In this document: piece by piece, positions 7,921 through 15,765 of the stretch
How positions within the stretch are numbered: the first letter of the stretch is position 1
How the letters are laid out: each line of letters begins with the position of its first letter
DNA from: Paenibacillus sp. BSR1-1
GTDB taxonomy: Bacteria; Bacillota; Bacilli; Bacillales; Cytobacillaceae
DNA: 64,000 bases
NCBI RefSeq assembly: GCF_030403775.1
Contig: NZ_JAQMWQ010000022.1
Location: 1 to 64,000 of the forward strand
Direction: 5' to 3'
Translations under genes and position numbers: made by a program
Notes under the pieces: generated by a model
Database searches by the model: none
The model's input: only the letters and a program-made list of their open reading frames with translations
What the model was told of the DNA's origin: nothing

Positions 7921-8385
7921 AAGGGGGACGGTTCTCATAGAGCGCTCATGAGGACAATTCCTAGGGAGGAACGCTGAAAACTGTCTTCATAGAGTGTTCA
8001 TGAGGACAAAATCAAGACTGGTAAACTGAAAACTGTCTTCATAAAGCATTCATGAGACAAAATCAAGACTGGTAAACTGAAAACTGTCTTCATAGAGTGT
8101 TCATGAGGACAATTTCTAGGTAGGAACGTCGAAAACTGTCTTCATAGAGCGTTCATGAGGACAAAATCAAGACTGGTAAACTGAAAACTGTCTTCATAAA
8201 GCATTCATGAGGACAAAACCAAGACTGGTAAACTGAAAACTGTCTTCATCAAGCATTCATGAGGACAAAACCAAGACTGGTAAACTGAAAACTGTCTTCA
8301 TAGAGCGTTCATGAGAACAAAACCAAGACTGGCAAACCTAAAACTGTCCTCATGAATTTAGGAACCATGAGAATCGTCCCCGCGG
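7921..8385. repeat. 52-bp palindromic tandem repeat array 1
   Basis: About eight units. CTGTC(C/T)TC begins at 7981, 8033, 8084, 8136, 8188, 8240, 8292 and 8344, a 52-base period with one 51-base step. Each unit pairs TGTCTTCAT with CATGAGGACA around about seven bases, leaving a spacer of the kind AAACCAAGACTGGTAAACTG. The array is bounded by outer arms GGGGGACGGTTCTCAT (7923-7938) and CATGAGAATCGTCCCC (8366-8381). It has no meaningful open frame and starts 20 bases past the serine-hydrolase stop. Confidence 0.92.
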
Positions 8386-8424
8386 ACTGTGGGGATATCG
8401 AATCATACAAGGGTGGGAGTAAAA

Positions 8425-8487
8425 ATGTTAATGAAGCCAAAGAAATTGCAGCCGGGAGATTGTGTTGCAAACGATATTAGAAAGTAG
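8425..8487 (+). pseudogene. N-terminal stub resembling an S66 LD-carboxypeptidase
   Basis: A good ribosome site (GGGTGGGAGT) and ATG open a frame of only 20 codons, beginning MLMKPKKLQPGDCVA. This resembles the conserved start of peptidase family S66 (LD-carboxypeptidase/MccF-like). It then stops and runs into the dispersed repeat. The rest of the gene is absent, so this is probably a deletion remnant. The family call rests on a very short match. Confidence 0.35.
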
Positions 8488-8499
8488 AGTGGAATAGAA

Positions 8500-8696
8500 A
8501 ATACAGTTTTCGACATCTTTTTATCGCGATTTGAAAGAAAAACCCATTAGTGAAGCGTGCTGGTGCCACTTTTAATTAAACGTTTGATTAAATGACAAAA
8601 AATTTGCCCTTTAATAAATAAATCCTTATTTGCTCAGGCTTTACTACATTTTTAATCAAACGATTGATTAGTTTTAATATTGGCGGATTTTGTTGA
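8500..8696 (+). repeat. Dispersed ~200-bp element, copy B
   Basis: Homologous to 1480-1676 in the same orientation. It retains both palindromes, AAACGTTTGATTAA-type near 8574-8592 and TTAATCAAACGATTGATTAG near 8651-8670. It directly follows the truncated peptidase stub, just as copy A follows another decayed frame, which suggests a link with deletion end points or with gene 3' ends. Confidence 0.75.
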
Positions 8697-8780
8697 GCCA
8701 TGCAGACAGGACGGATAAAGATTTCTTTAGTATGGTCCACTTTGGATAAAAATGGGGTTTTGAAGTAATCCAGACGATTT

Positions 8781-8817
8781 TAGGAATTCCTATTCAGGGG
8801 TTCCTATTTTTTATTTG
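8781..8817 (+). terminator. Weak hairpin with T-run upstream of lsrK
   Basis: TAGGAA pairs with TTCCTA around a short loop and is followed by TTTTTTATT. It lies in a 290-base non-coding stretch between copy B and lsrK that otherwise shows no gene. It could end readthrough or act as a leader hairpin for lsrK. Confidence 0.4.
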
Positions 8818-8990
8818 CCAGTTTTAGTGGATCCCGGTAGGAAATCCATACTGAAAGTTCTGATTACCAAAAATTACGGATATATTTCTGTTATAGACGC
8901 AGCAAAAAATCGTTTCCAGCTACAGATTCCTATTTTAATACAGATGAACTGCAGCTATTTCCTCACTCTGTATGGAGGTGAAAGAAAACC

Positions 8991-10553
8991 ATGACGTACA
9001 TTCTGGCATTTGATGCGGGTACTGGCAGTATTCGCGCTGTTTTGTTTGATCCCTTAGGCAATCAAGTCGGGGTTTCCCAAATAGAATGGAACCATTTATC
9101 AAATGAACAGTATCCAGGATCTATGGACTTTGATTGGGAAACAAACTGGAAGCTAGTCGTTCAGTGTGTAAGGACTGTTATAGAGGAAACAGGAGTAGAC
9201 GCCAAGCAAATAAAAGCGATAAGTGCTACGAGTATGAGGGAAGGAATTATCCTATATGATAAAACAGGTCAGGAGATTTGGGCTTGTGCAAATGTAGATG
9301 CTCGAGCTTCTAATGAGGTAAAGGCGTTAAAGGCATTAGATCCTGAATTAGAATACAAGATTTATCGATTATCAGGCCAAATGTTTGCCTTAGGGGCACT
9401 GCCCAGGCTTTTGTGGATAAAAAATCATTTACCGGAGATTTATGACAAAGCCGCTGCCATGACGATGATTAATGATTGGATTCTGTATAAATTGTCAGGG
9501 AAACTACAAGTCGATCCTTCAAATGGCTGCACGACCGGAATTTTTGATTGTAAAAAAAGGACTTGGAATCGTGCTGCAGCAGAAATGTGCGGACTAAAAA
9601 ATAATGTATTCCCGCCGGTTAATGAAGCGGGAACTGTCATCGGTCACGTGACGGTTGGGGCAGCAGCGGATACAGGATTGAATGCAGGAACTCCGGTTAT
9701 CTGTGGAGGCGGAGATGCTCAAATGGCCTCTGTTGGTGTAGGGGCGGTAAAAGCAGGGCAAGCGGTTGTATCAGGTGGATCATTTTGGCAGCAGGAGGTC
9801 AATGTGGAACAGCCTTTGATTGACAAAAGCGGCCGTATCAGGGTTAATTGCCATGCCGTTACTGAATTGTGGCAGCTAGAAACCATTGCTTTTTTCCCTG
9901 GTCTTGTCATGAGATGGTTCCGTGATGCATTTTGTGATTTGGAAAAAATCGAAGCAAAAGAGACCGGTCGGGACCCTTATGAAATTTTAGAAGAAAAGGC
10001 AAGGAATGTACCAATCGGGGCAAATGGGATTATTCCAATCTTTTCAGATACGATGAATTATCGCTCTTGGCGCCATGCATCCCCATCGTTCATTAACCTC
10101 ACTTTAGATCCTCTGAAAACGGGCAAAAAGGAAATGTTTAAATCCATTCAAGAAAATGCGGCGCTTCTTACACTAGGAAACTTAAAGATTATCGAAGAAG
10201 AAACAGGATATTATCCAACAGAAGTTATTTTTGCAGGCGGAGCCTCGAAAGGAAAGCTTTGGAGTCAAACTCTAGCAGATGTTCTTGGAGTACCAGTGAA
10301 AGTCCCTGAAGTGAAAGAAGCAGCCGCATTGGGTACAGCGCTATTTGCAGGTATCGGGGCAGGAATTTATGAAAATATCGAGCAGGCCGTTAACCAAGTT
10401 GTAAAGTGGGAGCGGACCCATCTCCCTAACAAGGAAAACCATGTTCAATACTTACAAATCTATGAAAAATGGAGAAATGTCTATCAAGAACAGCTTCAGC
10501 TTGCGGATCGAGGTTTAACGACTCATATGTGGAAGGCGCCTGGTCTTGATTAA
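8991..10553 (+). CDS. lsrK: Autoinducer-2 kinase LsrK
   Basis: 520 residues, a full-length FGGY-family sugar kinase. The N-terminus DAGTGSIRAVLFDPLGNQ, the internal SMREGIILY and ANVDARA, and the C-terminal GLTTHMWKAPGL match LsrK closely. LsrK phosphorylates the quorum signal AI-2 (DPD) in the cytoplasm, trapping it and starting its breakdown. GGAGG precedes the ATG. The next genes are a cupin and lsrF, 20 and 3 bases apart, so they form an operon. No lsrACDB importer or lsrR lies nearby, so AI-2 must enter by another route. Confidence 0.92.
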   Translation: MTYILAFDAGTGSIRAVLFDPLGNQVGVSQIEWNHLSNEQYPGSMDFDWETNWKLVVQCVRTVIEETGVDAKQIKAISATSMREGIILYDKTGQEIWACANVDARASNEVKALKALDPELEYKIYRLSGQMFALGALPRLLWIKNHLPEIYDKAAAMTMINDWILYKLSGKLQVDPSNGCTTGIFDCKKRTWNRAAAEMCGLKNNVFPPVNEAGTVIGHVTVGAAADTGLNAGTPVICGGGDAQMASVGVGAVKAGQAVVSGGSFWQQEVNVEQPLIDKSGRIRVNCHAVTELWQLETIAFFPGLVMRWFRDAFCDLEKIEAKETGRDPYEILEEKARNVPIGANGIIPIFSDTMNYRSWRHASPSFINLTLDPLKTGKKEMFKSIQENAALLTLGNLKIIEEETGYYPTEVIFAGGASKGKLWSQTLADVLGVPVKVPEVKEAAALGTALFAGIGAGIYENIEQAVNQVVKWERTHLPNKENHVQYLQIYEKWRNVYQEQLQLADRGLTTHMWKAPGLD

Positions 10554-10573
10554 TTTGAAAGTGGGTGAAGGGA

Positions 10574-10942
10574 ATGAAGAAAGTTCACGAAGATGACTTC
10601 GAATATCGGTTTGGCGATAATGGGCCGAAATATTTAACTAAAGGTCCGAATGTTGATGTTGGTGTGGTGGTATTGAAGCCGGGCCAAGATTTCCAAAACC
10701 ATTATCATTCTGTTTGCGAAGAGATTTTCTATATCCTCGAAGGGAAGATTGATTTTTATATAAATGGGATTAGAGTTCCTGTCATACCCGGTGATATGAT
10801 TCAATGCCTTCCGGGTGATGCTCATTACCTTATCAATCAAACGGATCAACCCTTTAAAGCCCTCTTCATTAAATCACCGCATATTTTGGAAAGAGATGTT
10901 GTAAACATTAAGAATCCAGAAATCAATGATAGGAGTGAGTAG
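10574..10942 (+). CDS. Small cupin protein in the AI-2 processing operon
   Basis: About 122 residues, a single beta-barrel cupin. Motif 1 contains HYHSVCEEIFYILEGK and motif 2 PGDAHYLINQ, giving the usual His/His/Glu/His metal-ligand set. The frame opens at a GTG at 10565, but the ATG at 10574 better fits the spacing to GGGTG. It lies between lsrK and lsrF, where enteric bacteria carry LsrG, the phospho-AI-2 isomerase, which has a different (ABM) fold. I infer that this cupin may do the LsrG step or another reaction on phospho-DPD. Confidence 0.8.
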   Translation: MKKVHEDDFEYRFGDNGPKYLTKGPNVDVGVVVLKPGQDFQNHYHSVCEEIFYILEGKIDFYINGIRVPVIPGDMIQCLPGDAHYLINQTDQPFKALFIKSPHILERDVVNIKNPEINDRSE

Positions 10943-10945
10943 ATC

Positions 10946-11725
10946 GTGAGCTGGGGATTCCAAAATCGATTAAATAAAATATTGCCCAATAGAAGGGCAG
11001 TCATGCTTGCTATCGATCATGGCTATTTCTTAGGTCCAATAAGGGGTTTAGAAAAGCCTGAGGAAACGGTCAGAGACTTACTGCCCTATACCGATTCCCT
11101 CTATTTAACACGAGGTACACTGGCTGCCTGTATTCCAAATGATACAGAAAAACCAATGGTTCTTCGTGTATCTGGCGGTCCTACGACGCTCGGAAAGGAT
11201 TTAGCGAATGAAACAATTGTTACTTCTATCAAAGAAGCCATTCGCCATAATGTGGTTGGTGTAGGAGTTTCGGTTTTTATCGGTTCTGACTATGAAACTC
11301 AAACCGTAACAAATCTAGCTCATGTTGTAACGGATGCTCATGATTACGGAATACCGGTACTTGGAATTACGGCAGTCGGAAAAGAGCTGGAGAAACGGGA
11401 TGCCAGGTTCTTAGCATTGGCCTCAAGAGTTCTTGCCGAAATGGGAACGGATATTGTGAAAACCTATTACTGTAAAGACTTTGAACAGGTAACGAGTAAG
11501 TGCCCGGTACCGATTGTTATTGCAGGCGGCCCCAAATTTGATACCATTCGTGAAGCACTTGAAATCACCTATAATGCGATGGAGCAAGGCGCGGCTGGAG
11601 TGGATATGGGAAGGAATATTTGGCAATCGAAGCATCCTCTTGCCATGATCCAAGCAATACATTCCATCGTTCATAAAGGATTCACGGTCAAAGAAGCGGT
11701 AGATTTATATGAATCTATTTCATAA
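10946..11725 (+). CDS. lsrF: LsrF-type phospho-AI-2 thiolase/aldolase
   Basis: 259 residues, a TIM-barrel class I aldolase-like protein. The N-terminus SWGFQNRLNKIL followed by AVMLAIDHGYFLGP matches LsrF after its variable leader. The Schiff-base lysine region IVKTYYCKDF and the phosphate-binding CPVPIVIAGG and GVDMGRNIWQS are conserved. LsrF transfers an acetyl group from the isomerised phospho-AI-2 to CoA, giving DHAP and acetyl-CoA. It starts at GTG with AGGAG ten bases upstream. It is shorter than enteric LsrF because it lacks the N-terminal extension. A hairpin follows the stop. Confidence 0.9.
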   Translation: MSWGFQNRLNKILPNRRAVMLAIDHGYFLGPIRGLEKPEETVRDLLPYTDSLYLTRGTLAACIPNDTEKPMVLRVSGGPTTLGKDLANETIVTSIKEAIRHNVVGVGVSVFIGSDYETQTVTNLAHVVTDAHDYGIPVLGITAVGKELEKRDARFLALASRVLAEMGTDIVKTYYCKDFEQVTSKCPVPIVIAGGPKFDTIREALEITYNAMEQGAAGVDMGRNIWQSKHPLAMIQAIHSIVHKGFTVKEAVDLYESIS

Positions 11726-11730
11726 AGGGA

Positions 11731-11782
11731 CCAAGGGGACGGTTCACACGGTTTTTTTGAACCATGAGAACCGTCCCTTTGG
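11731..11782. terminator. Inverted repeat between convergent lsrF and fabF
   Basis: CCAAGGGGACGGTTC (11731-11745) pairs with GAACCGTCCCTTTGG (11768-11782), with TTTTTTT in the loop side. It lies six bases after the lsrF stop and 25 before the fabF stop, so it probably terminates both. It belongs to the GGGACGGTTC family seen at many gene ends here. Confidence 0.75.
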
Positions 11783-11806
11783 TGCTTCAGGAGGAATGCC
11801 CCAGTT

Positions 11807-13042
11807 TCATTCGTATCGTTTCAATACAATGGCTGAATTATGCCCGCCAAAGCCAAAGGAATTAGATAAACCGATAGATAACGGAAGCTTTCGTGCTCCT
11901 TCTGCCACATAATCCAAATCACACTCTGGATCTGCCGTAACTAAATTGATGGTTGGTGGTACAATCCCTTGCTGTAGTGTTTTAACTAGAGCAATGGCCT
12001 CCACCCCGCCGGCGGCACCAAGCATATGGCCAGTCATAGATTTATTAGCCGTAACTGGTATTTGATAGGCGCGTTCTCCGAATAAACTTTTTATGGCCAT
12101 GGTTTCAGAACGATCTCCTACTGGTGTACTTGTCGCATGAGCACTGATCACATCCACATCATCCGTTGAAATGTTTGCTTTTCGCAAAGCATTTCTCATC
12201 GCTAAATAGGCGCCTTTTCCTTCAGGGTGTGAAGCGACCATATGATGGGCATCCGAACTAGCTCCATAACCGATGACTTCGCATAAAATCGGTGCATTTC
12301 TTTTAACAGCATGTTCTAAAGATTCTAACACTAGTATTCCAGCTCCTTCACTCATGACGAAACCATCTCGTTCGGAATCAAACGGGCGGCTTGCGAGTGT
12401 CGGCTCCTCATTTCTTGTAGATAATGCTTTGGCATTCCCGAAACTCGCTAAGGATAAAGTAGTGATGGCTGCTTCCGTTCCACCCGCAAAGATAACATCT
12501 GCATCACCGTAGCGGATGGTATTAAAGGCTTCGCCAATTGCGGTGTTGCCGATTGAACATGCCGTTACTGGCGATAACGATGGCCCATGTGCCCCAAATT
12601 TTATGCTTATTTGTGCAGCCGCTGCATTGGAAATCATCATTGGAACCAGATTAGGACTTACTCTTCTCGGTCCACGTTCGTTTAGGAGGTTCACGTTATC
12701 AATAAAAGTGTTGATTCCGCCGATTCCTGATCCCACATACACGCCAAAGCGGTCCTGCTCTAATTTTTCTAGTTGTAGTTGCGAGTTTTCCAGAGCCTCC
12801 TCGGCTGCCGCTAAAGCAAACTGTGTAAAACGGTCTAATCCTCTGGCTTCCTTCGTACCCCACCGTTCTTCCGGATTAAAGTTACGCACTATACCGCCAA
12901 TTTTAGTTTTGGAATTGGATACATCTAACGTATCAATCGTTGATATACCGGATTTTCCTTTTAGTAAAGAGTCCCAAAACGTATGCACATCGTTGCCAAG
13001 AGGCGAGATGAGCCCCATTCCTGTAATAACCACTCTATTCAT
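11807..13042 (-). CDS. fabF: Beta-ketoacyl-ACP synthase II (FabF family)
   Basis: 411 residues. The condensing-enzyme triad is present: Cys162 (TACSIGNTAIGEAF), His302 (HATSTPVGD) and His339 (NKSMTGHMLGAAGG), with the C-terminal NSFGFGGHN loop. It elongates acyl-ACP with malonyl-ACP in type II fatty-acid synthesis. The ATG at 13042 has GGAGG seven bases upstream; the frame extends to 13075 without a site. It stands alone, not beside fabH, so it may be a second copy. The nucleophile context ACSIG differs from the usual ACATG. It is divergent from an MmyB-like regulator over a perfect operator, which suggests regulated expression. Confidence 0.92.
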   Translation of the reverse strand: MNRVVITGMGLISPLGNDVHTFWDSLLKGKSGISTIDTLDVSNSKTKIGGIVRNFNPEERWGTKEARGLDRFTQFALAAAEEALENSQLQLEKLEQDRFGVYVGSGIGGINTFIDNVNLLNERGPRRVSPNLVPMMISNAAAAQISIKFGAHGPSLSPVTACSIGNTAIGEAFNTIRYGDADVIFAGGTEAAITTLSLASFGNAKALSTRNEEPTLASRPFDSERDGFVMSEGAGILVLESLEHAVKRNAPILCEVIGYGASSDAHHMVASHPEGKGAYLAMRNALRKANISTDDVDVISAHATSTPVGDRSETMAIKSLFGERAYQIPVTANKSMTGHMLGAAGGVEAIALVKTLQQGIVPPTINLVTADPECDLDYVAEGARKLPLSIGLSNSFGFGGHNSAIVLKRYE

Positions 13043-13095
13043 CTTCATTCCTCCAATCAGTTCATTTTCTATCATTGTAGCTCATTTTTATCCTA

Positions 13096-13139
13096 TTACA
13101 AGTTGTTGTTTATCATAGTATAATTAGTACTATGATAAA
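13096..13139 (+). promoter_or_regulatory. Promoter with overlapping perfect inverted repeat
   Basis: TTACAA (13096-13101), 17 bases, then TATAAT (13119-13124) forms a sigma-A promoter for the MmyB-like gene. TTTATCATAGTA (13109-13120) and TACTATGATAAA (13128-13139) are perfect 12-bp arms around seven bases and cover the -10 box. A dimeric regulator bound here would block this promoter and probably fabF on the other strand. Confidence 0.8.
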
Positions 13140-13162
13140 TCGAACGAAAAGAGGAAGGGAAA

Positions 13163-14005
13163 ATGAAACCTGAAACCAGACTTGAAGCACTTTCAGAATT
13201 TTTAAAAGCAAAACGTTCGAAGCTTAATCCACAAATGGTGGGACTGCCAATGGGAACCCGCAGAAGGACACCGGGTTTAAGGAGGGAGGAAGTGGCTCAA
13301 TTAGCTGGTGTCAGCACTACCTGGTATACCTGGTTAGAACAGGGCCGGGATATTAAAGTTTCTACTTCCGTATTAGACGCTATATCAGATGCACTGAAAT
13401 TAAGTAATGATGAAAAAAAGTATTTGTATGCTTTAGCTTTGGAGGAGGGGGGCGGGGCCAATCCTTCATTCTCCAATACAGAAGAAATTATCATCAGCCC
13501 ATCTTTAAAGCGGATTTTACAAGAGCTTCGATATTGTCCCACCATCATTACCGATCGGCGATGCTTTATTGTAGGATGGAATCAGGCAGCGGCCAATGTG
13601 TTTTTGGATTTTGAACTGATTCCAATGGAGCAGAGGAATCTCATCCAGTTGTTATTTTCAAGAAAGGAATTTAGAAGTTTAGCCGTTAATTGGGTCCATT
13701 TCGTAAAGGGGTTCATCGCCATTTTTCGGACGTATTACGGTCAATATGTGGCCGATCAATGGTACAACCAATTTATTCAGGAGATGGAACAGGCTTATCC
13801 GGAGTTTCATCAATTGTGGAATGAAAGTGAAGTGAGTTCAGCACCGGAAATGAAAATTGAATTCCGGCACGCGAAGGCAGGAAAAATGATCTTTAATTTA
13901 ACTTCTTTACAAGTTCAAGGAAATAATGATTTAAGATGCAGTGTCTATACACCGGTTGAAAACACGGAAACAGAAATGAAGTTAAAGCGCCTCATGGAAC
14001 ATTAA
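13163..14005 (+). CDS. XRE-family regulator with MmyB-like ligand-binding domain
   Basis: 280 residues. The N-terminal helix-turn-helix carries the MmyB signature RRTPGLRREEVAQLAGVS followed by TWYTWLEQGRD. Residues from about 105 form the MmyB-like ligand domain with IITDRRCFIVGWNQAA and the C-terminal LTSLQVQG. A structurally known MmyB-like relative binds a fatty acid, which fits the divergent fabF gene. The shared operator at 13109-13139 makes autorepression and fabF control likely. The gene begins at an ATG after GAGGAAGGG. The ligand is inferred. Confidence 0.85.
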   Translation: MKPETRLEALSEFLKAKRSKLNPQMVGLPMGTRRRTPGLRREEVAQLAGVSTTWYTWLEQGRDIKVSTSVLDAISDALKLSNDEKKYLYALALEEGGGANPSFSNTEEIIISPSLKRILQELRYCPTIITDRRCFIVGWNQAAANVFLDFELIPMEQRNLIQLLFSRKEFRSLAVNWVHFVKGFIAIFRTYYGQYVADQWYNQFIQEMEQAYPEFHQLWNESEVSSAPEMKIEFRHAKAGKMIFNLTSLQVQGNNDLRCSVYTPVENTETEMKLKRLMEH

Positions 14006-14030
14006 ATGGGTGGACCATGGGGACAGTTCT

Positions 14031-14096
14031 CTTTAAAACCTATTTTTCTCAGCCGAATCAACAGTGTGTTTCAGCAGCATGGCAATAGTAACAGGG
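14031..14096 (-). pseudogene. Duplicated 3' end of folD
   Basis: About 66 bases, from CTTTAAAAC to GTAACAGGG, nearly identical to 14845-14910, which spans the stop and last codons of the intact folD gene in the same orientation. The two copies bracket the DUF1835 gene as direct repeats. This looks like a scar of a duplication or of insertion at the folD 3' end. Confidence 0.8.
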
Positions 14097-14106
14097 GGTG
14101 TTATCG

Positions 14107-14772
14107 ATGATTGGAAAAAATACATTGCATATTCTTAACGGGCAAGAAATGTATAATTATTTTAAAAAGACACATTTTCTCGAACAAGAATGGATGATTC
14201 CTTTTAATGAAGCTATGTGTTATGGAAACACGTGCGACAATCTCTTTTCACAGAAATTCGTCGAAATACGTGCAAAGGTTCATCAAGTAACGCCGGCACA
14301 ATATGCTGAAATCACGCTTAAACCATTAGCTCTTCTCTTTAGGGGAGATTTTACTCACATTGCCTTATGGTTTGATTCCGATATGTTTTGTCAAATTAAT
14401 ATCCTCACCATTCTTGCGTGGTTGGACCAAACAAATTATAAAGGTAGGATTGATCTTCATATAGTCGGAGATAAGTTTGAACCGGTGGATTCCTTCGAAT
14501 TAAAAGCGAATGGATATTATCAACTTTACAAACAAGTATTGATACATAAAACATTGCCTGCATATATCCATCCGGCGCCCTTAAAGAAGGGGGTGGAACT
14601 ATATTTGAATTACCTTAATAAAGAAGGTGATCTATTGTTGTATATTCAAAAGCACCAAAATGTTCCGGAAAAAGAACTTGTGCCTGCCCTAATCGAAAAA
14701 TTCAGAGATTATGGTTTAGGAGATACACAATACTTCGAAATTATTAAGGCTCATCGTAAAACAAATCCATAA
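14107..14772 (+). CDS. DUF1835-type protein
   Basis: 221 residues starting MIGKNTLHILNGQEMYNYF. The N-terminal half has the DUF1835 pattern: an LHILNG opening, a PFNEAMCYGN segment, and HIALWFDSDMFCQIN near residue 95. The C-terminal part (about 150-221) is helical, like the regions paired with DUF1835. Function is not established. The ATG at 14107 follows AGGGGG; a GTG nine bases earlier lies too close to that site. It is flanked by direct repeats of the folD 3' end, so it may have been inserted here. Confidence 0.75.
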   Translation: MIGKNTLHILNGQEMYNYFKKTHFLEQEWMIPFNEAMCYGNTCDNLFSQKFVEIRAKVHQVTPAQYAEITLKPLALLFRGDFTHIALWFDSDMFCQINILTILAWLDQTNYKGRIDLHIVGDKFEPVDSFELKANGYYQLYKQVLIHKTLPAYIHPAPLKKGVELYLNYLNKEGDLLLYIQKHQNVPEKELVPALIEKFRDYGLGDTQYFEIIKAHRKTNP

Positions 14773-14803
14773 CCTTCTTTTTCACTAACTTTGAACGAAA
14801 AGG

Positions 14804-14841
14804 AAATAGGAAGCTAGTCTTACAAGAATAGCTTCCTATTT
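14804..14841. terminator. Bidirectional intrinsic terminator
   Basis: AAATAGGAAGCT (14804-14815) pairs perfectly with AGCTTCCTATTT (14830-14841). It sits between the convergent DUF1835 and folD genes. Confidence 0.85.
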
Positions 14842-14846
14842 GTCCT

Positions 14847-15686
14847 TTAAAACAGGTTATTCTCAGCTGAATCAACAGTGTGTTTCAGCAGCATGGAAAT
14901 GGTAACAGGGCCTACACCGCCTGGCACAGGTGTTATGGCACCAGCAGCCTCGTAACAACTCTCGTAATCTATATCTCCAATATTTCCTTTGTTATATCCA
15001 GCATCTAGGACAACGGAGCCCTCCTTAAGCCAACTTCCTTGAATAAATTTAGGCTTACCAACGGCAGCTACCACAATGTCTGCTTGTTTTAAAATATCAG
15101 GTAAATTAGCCGTTTTTGAATGACAAGTTGTAACCGTAGCATTTTCGTTAAGAAGCAGCGCGGAAACAGGCTTACCTAGAATTGGGCTTCTGCCAACAAC
15201 TACGGCATGTTTACCTTCGAGTGAAATCTTGTAATACTTTATAATTTCCATAATGGCTGCTGGAGTACATGATGGATAATTTCCAAATCCGAGTGCAGTC
15301 TGACCGTACCCAGCACTTGTAACACCATCTACATCTTTGCGAATATCAATTGCTTCGAAAGCCATTCGTTCATCAATCTGCGCTGGAACTGGATGTTGTA
15401 AAAGGATACCATGTACGGTTGGATCTTCGTTTAATTCTCTAATGGTTTCTAACAATTCGATTGTCGTTGTTTCTTCAGGCAAATGTACACGAATAGAATT
15501 TATGCCTAATTTCTTACAAGCATTCCCCTTCATTCTTACGTATGTTTCTGAGGAAGGGTTATTACCAACTAAAATCGTGGCAAGGCATGGTGTGATCCCA
15601 TTGTTTTGTAATGATTCAATTCGTCCTTTTAATTGATCCTTTATATTTTGAGCTACAACATTTCCATCCAAAATGATTTTCTCCAC
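14847..15686 (-). CDS. folD: Bifunctional methylene-THF dehydrogenase/cyclohydrolase FolD
   Basis: 279 residues. The catalytic YVRMKGNACKKLGI, HGILLQHPVPAQID, the Rossmann VVVGRSPILGKPVSALL and the C-terminal PVPGGVGPVTISMLL are all FolD signatures. It interconverts 5,10-methylene-THF and 10-formyl-THF in one-carbon metabolism. The frame continues upstream to 15791, but that part is leader RNA: GGAGG (15695-15699) lies eight bases before the GTG at 15686, giving the normal family length. A ZTP-type riboswitch and terminator precede it, so transcription should rise when ZTP signals folate shortage. Confidence 0.94.
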   Translation of the reverse strand: MEKIILDGNVVAQNIKDQLKGRIESLQNNGITPCLATILVGNNPSSETYVRMKGNACKKLGINSIRVHLPEETTTIELLETIRELNEDPTVHGILLQHPVPAQIDERMAFEAIDIRKDVDGVTSAGYGQTALGFGNYPSCTPAAIMEIIKYYKISLEGKHAVVVGRSPILGKPVSALLLNENATVTTCHSKTANLPDILKQADIVVAAVGKPKFIQGSWLKEGSVVLDAGYNKGNIGDIDYESCYEAAGAITPVPGGVGPVTISMLLKHTVDSAENNLF

Positions 15687-15711
15687 TTTTTTCGCCTCCA
15701 GGAATGATAAT

Positions 15712-15765
15712 AAAAAAGAGATAAGGACACTATCCTTATCTATAAAAAGGATAGTACCCTTATCT
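15712..15765 (-). terminator. Riboswitch expression-platform terminator before folD
   Basis: On the minus strand, AGATAAGGGTACTATCC pairs with GGATAGTGTCCTTATCT, followed by CTTTTTTATT. It starts immediately after the riboswitch core and ends about 12 bases before the folD ribosome site, the usual arrangement for ligand-controlled antitermination. Confidence 0.85.

Noticed and set aside
7921-8385. CRISPR array
   Set aside because: The period is regular and units are palindromic, but the spacers are copies of each other and no cas gene is present.
12516-13118. 200-codon frame opposite fabF
   Set aside because: It is antisense to the well-supported FabF frame and has no recognisable protein features.
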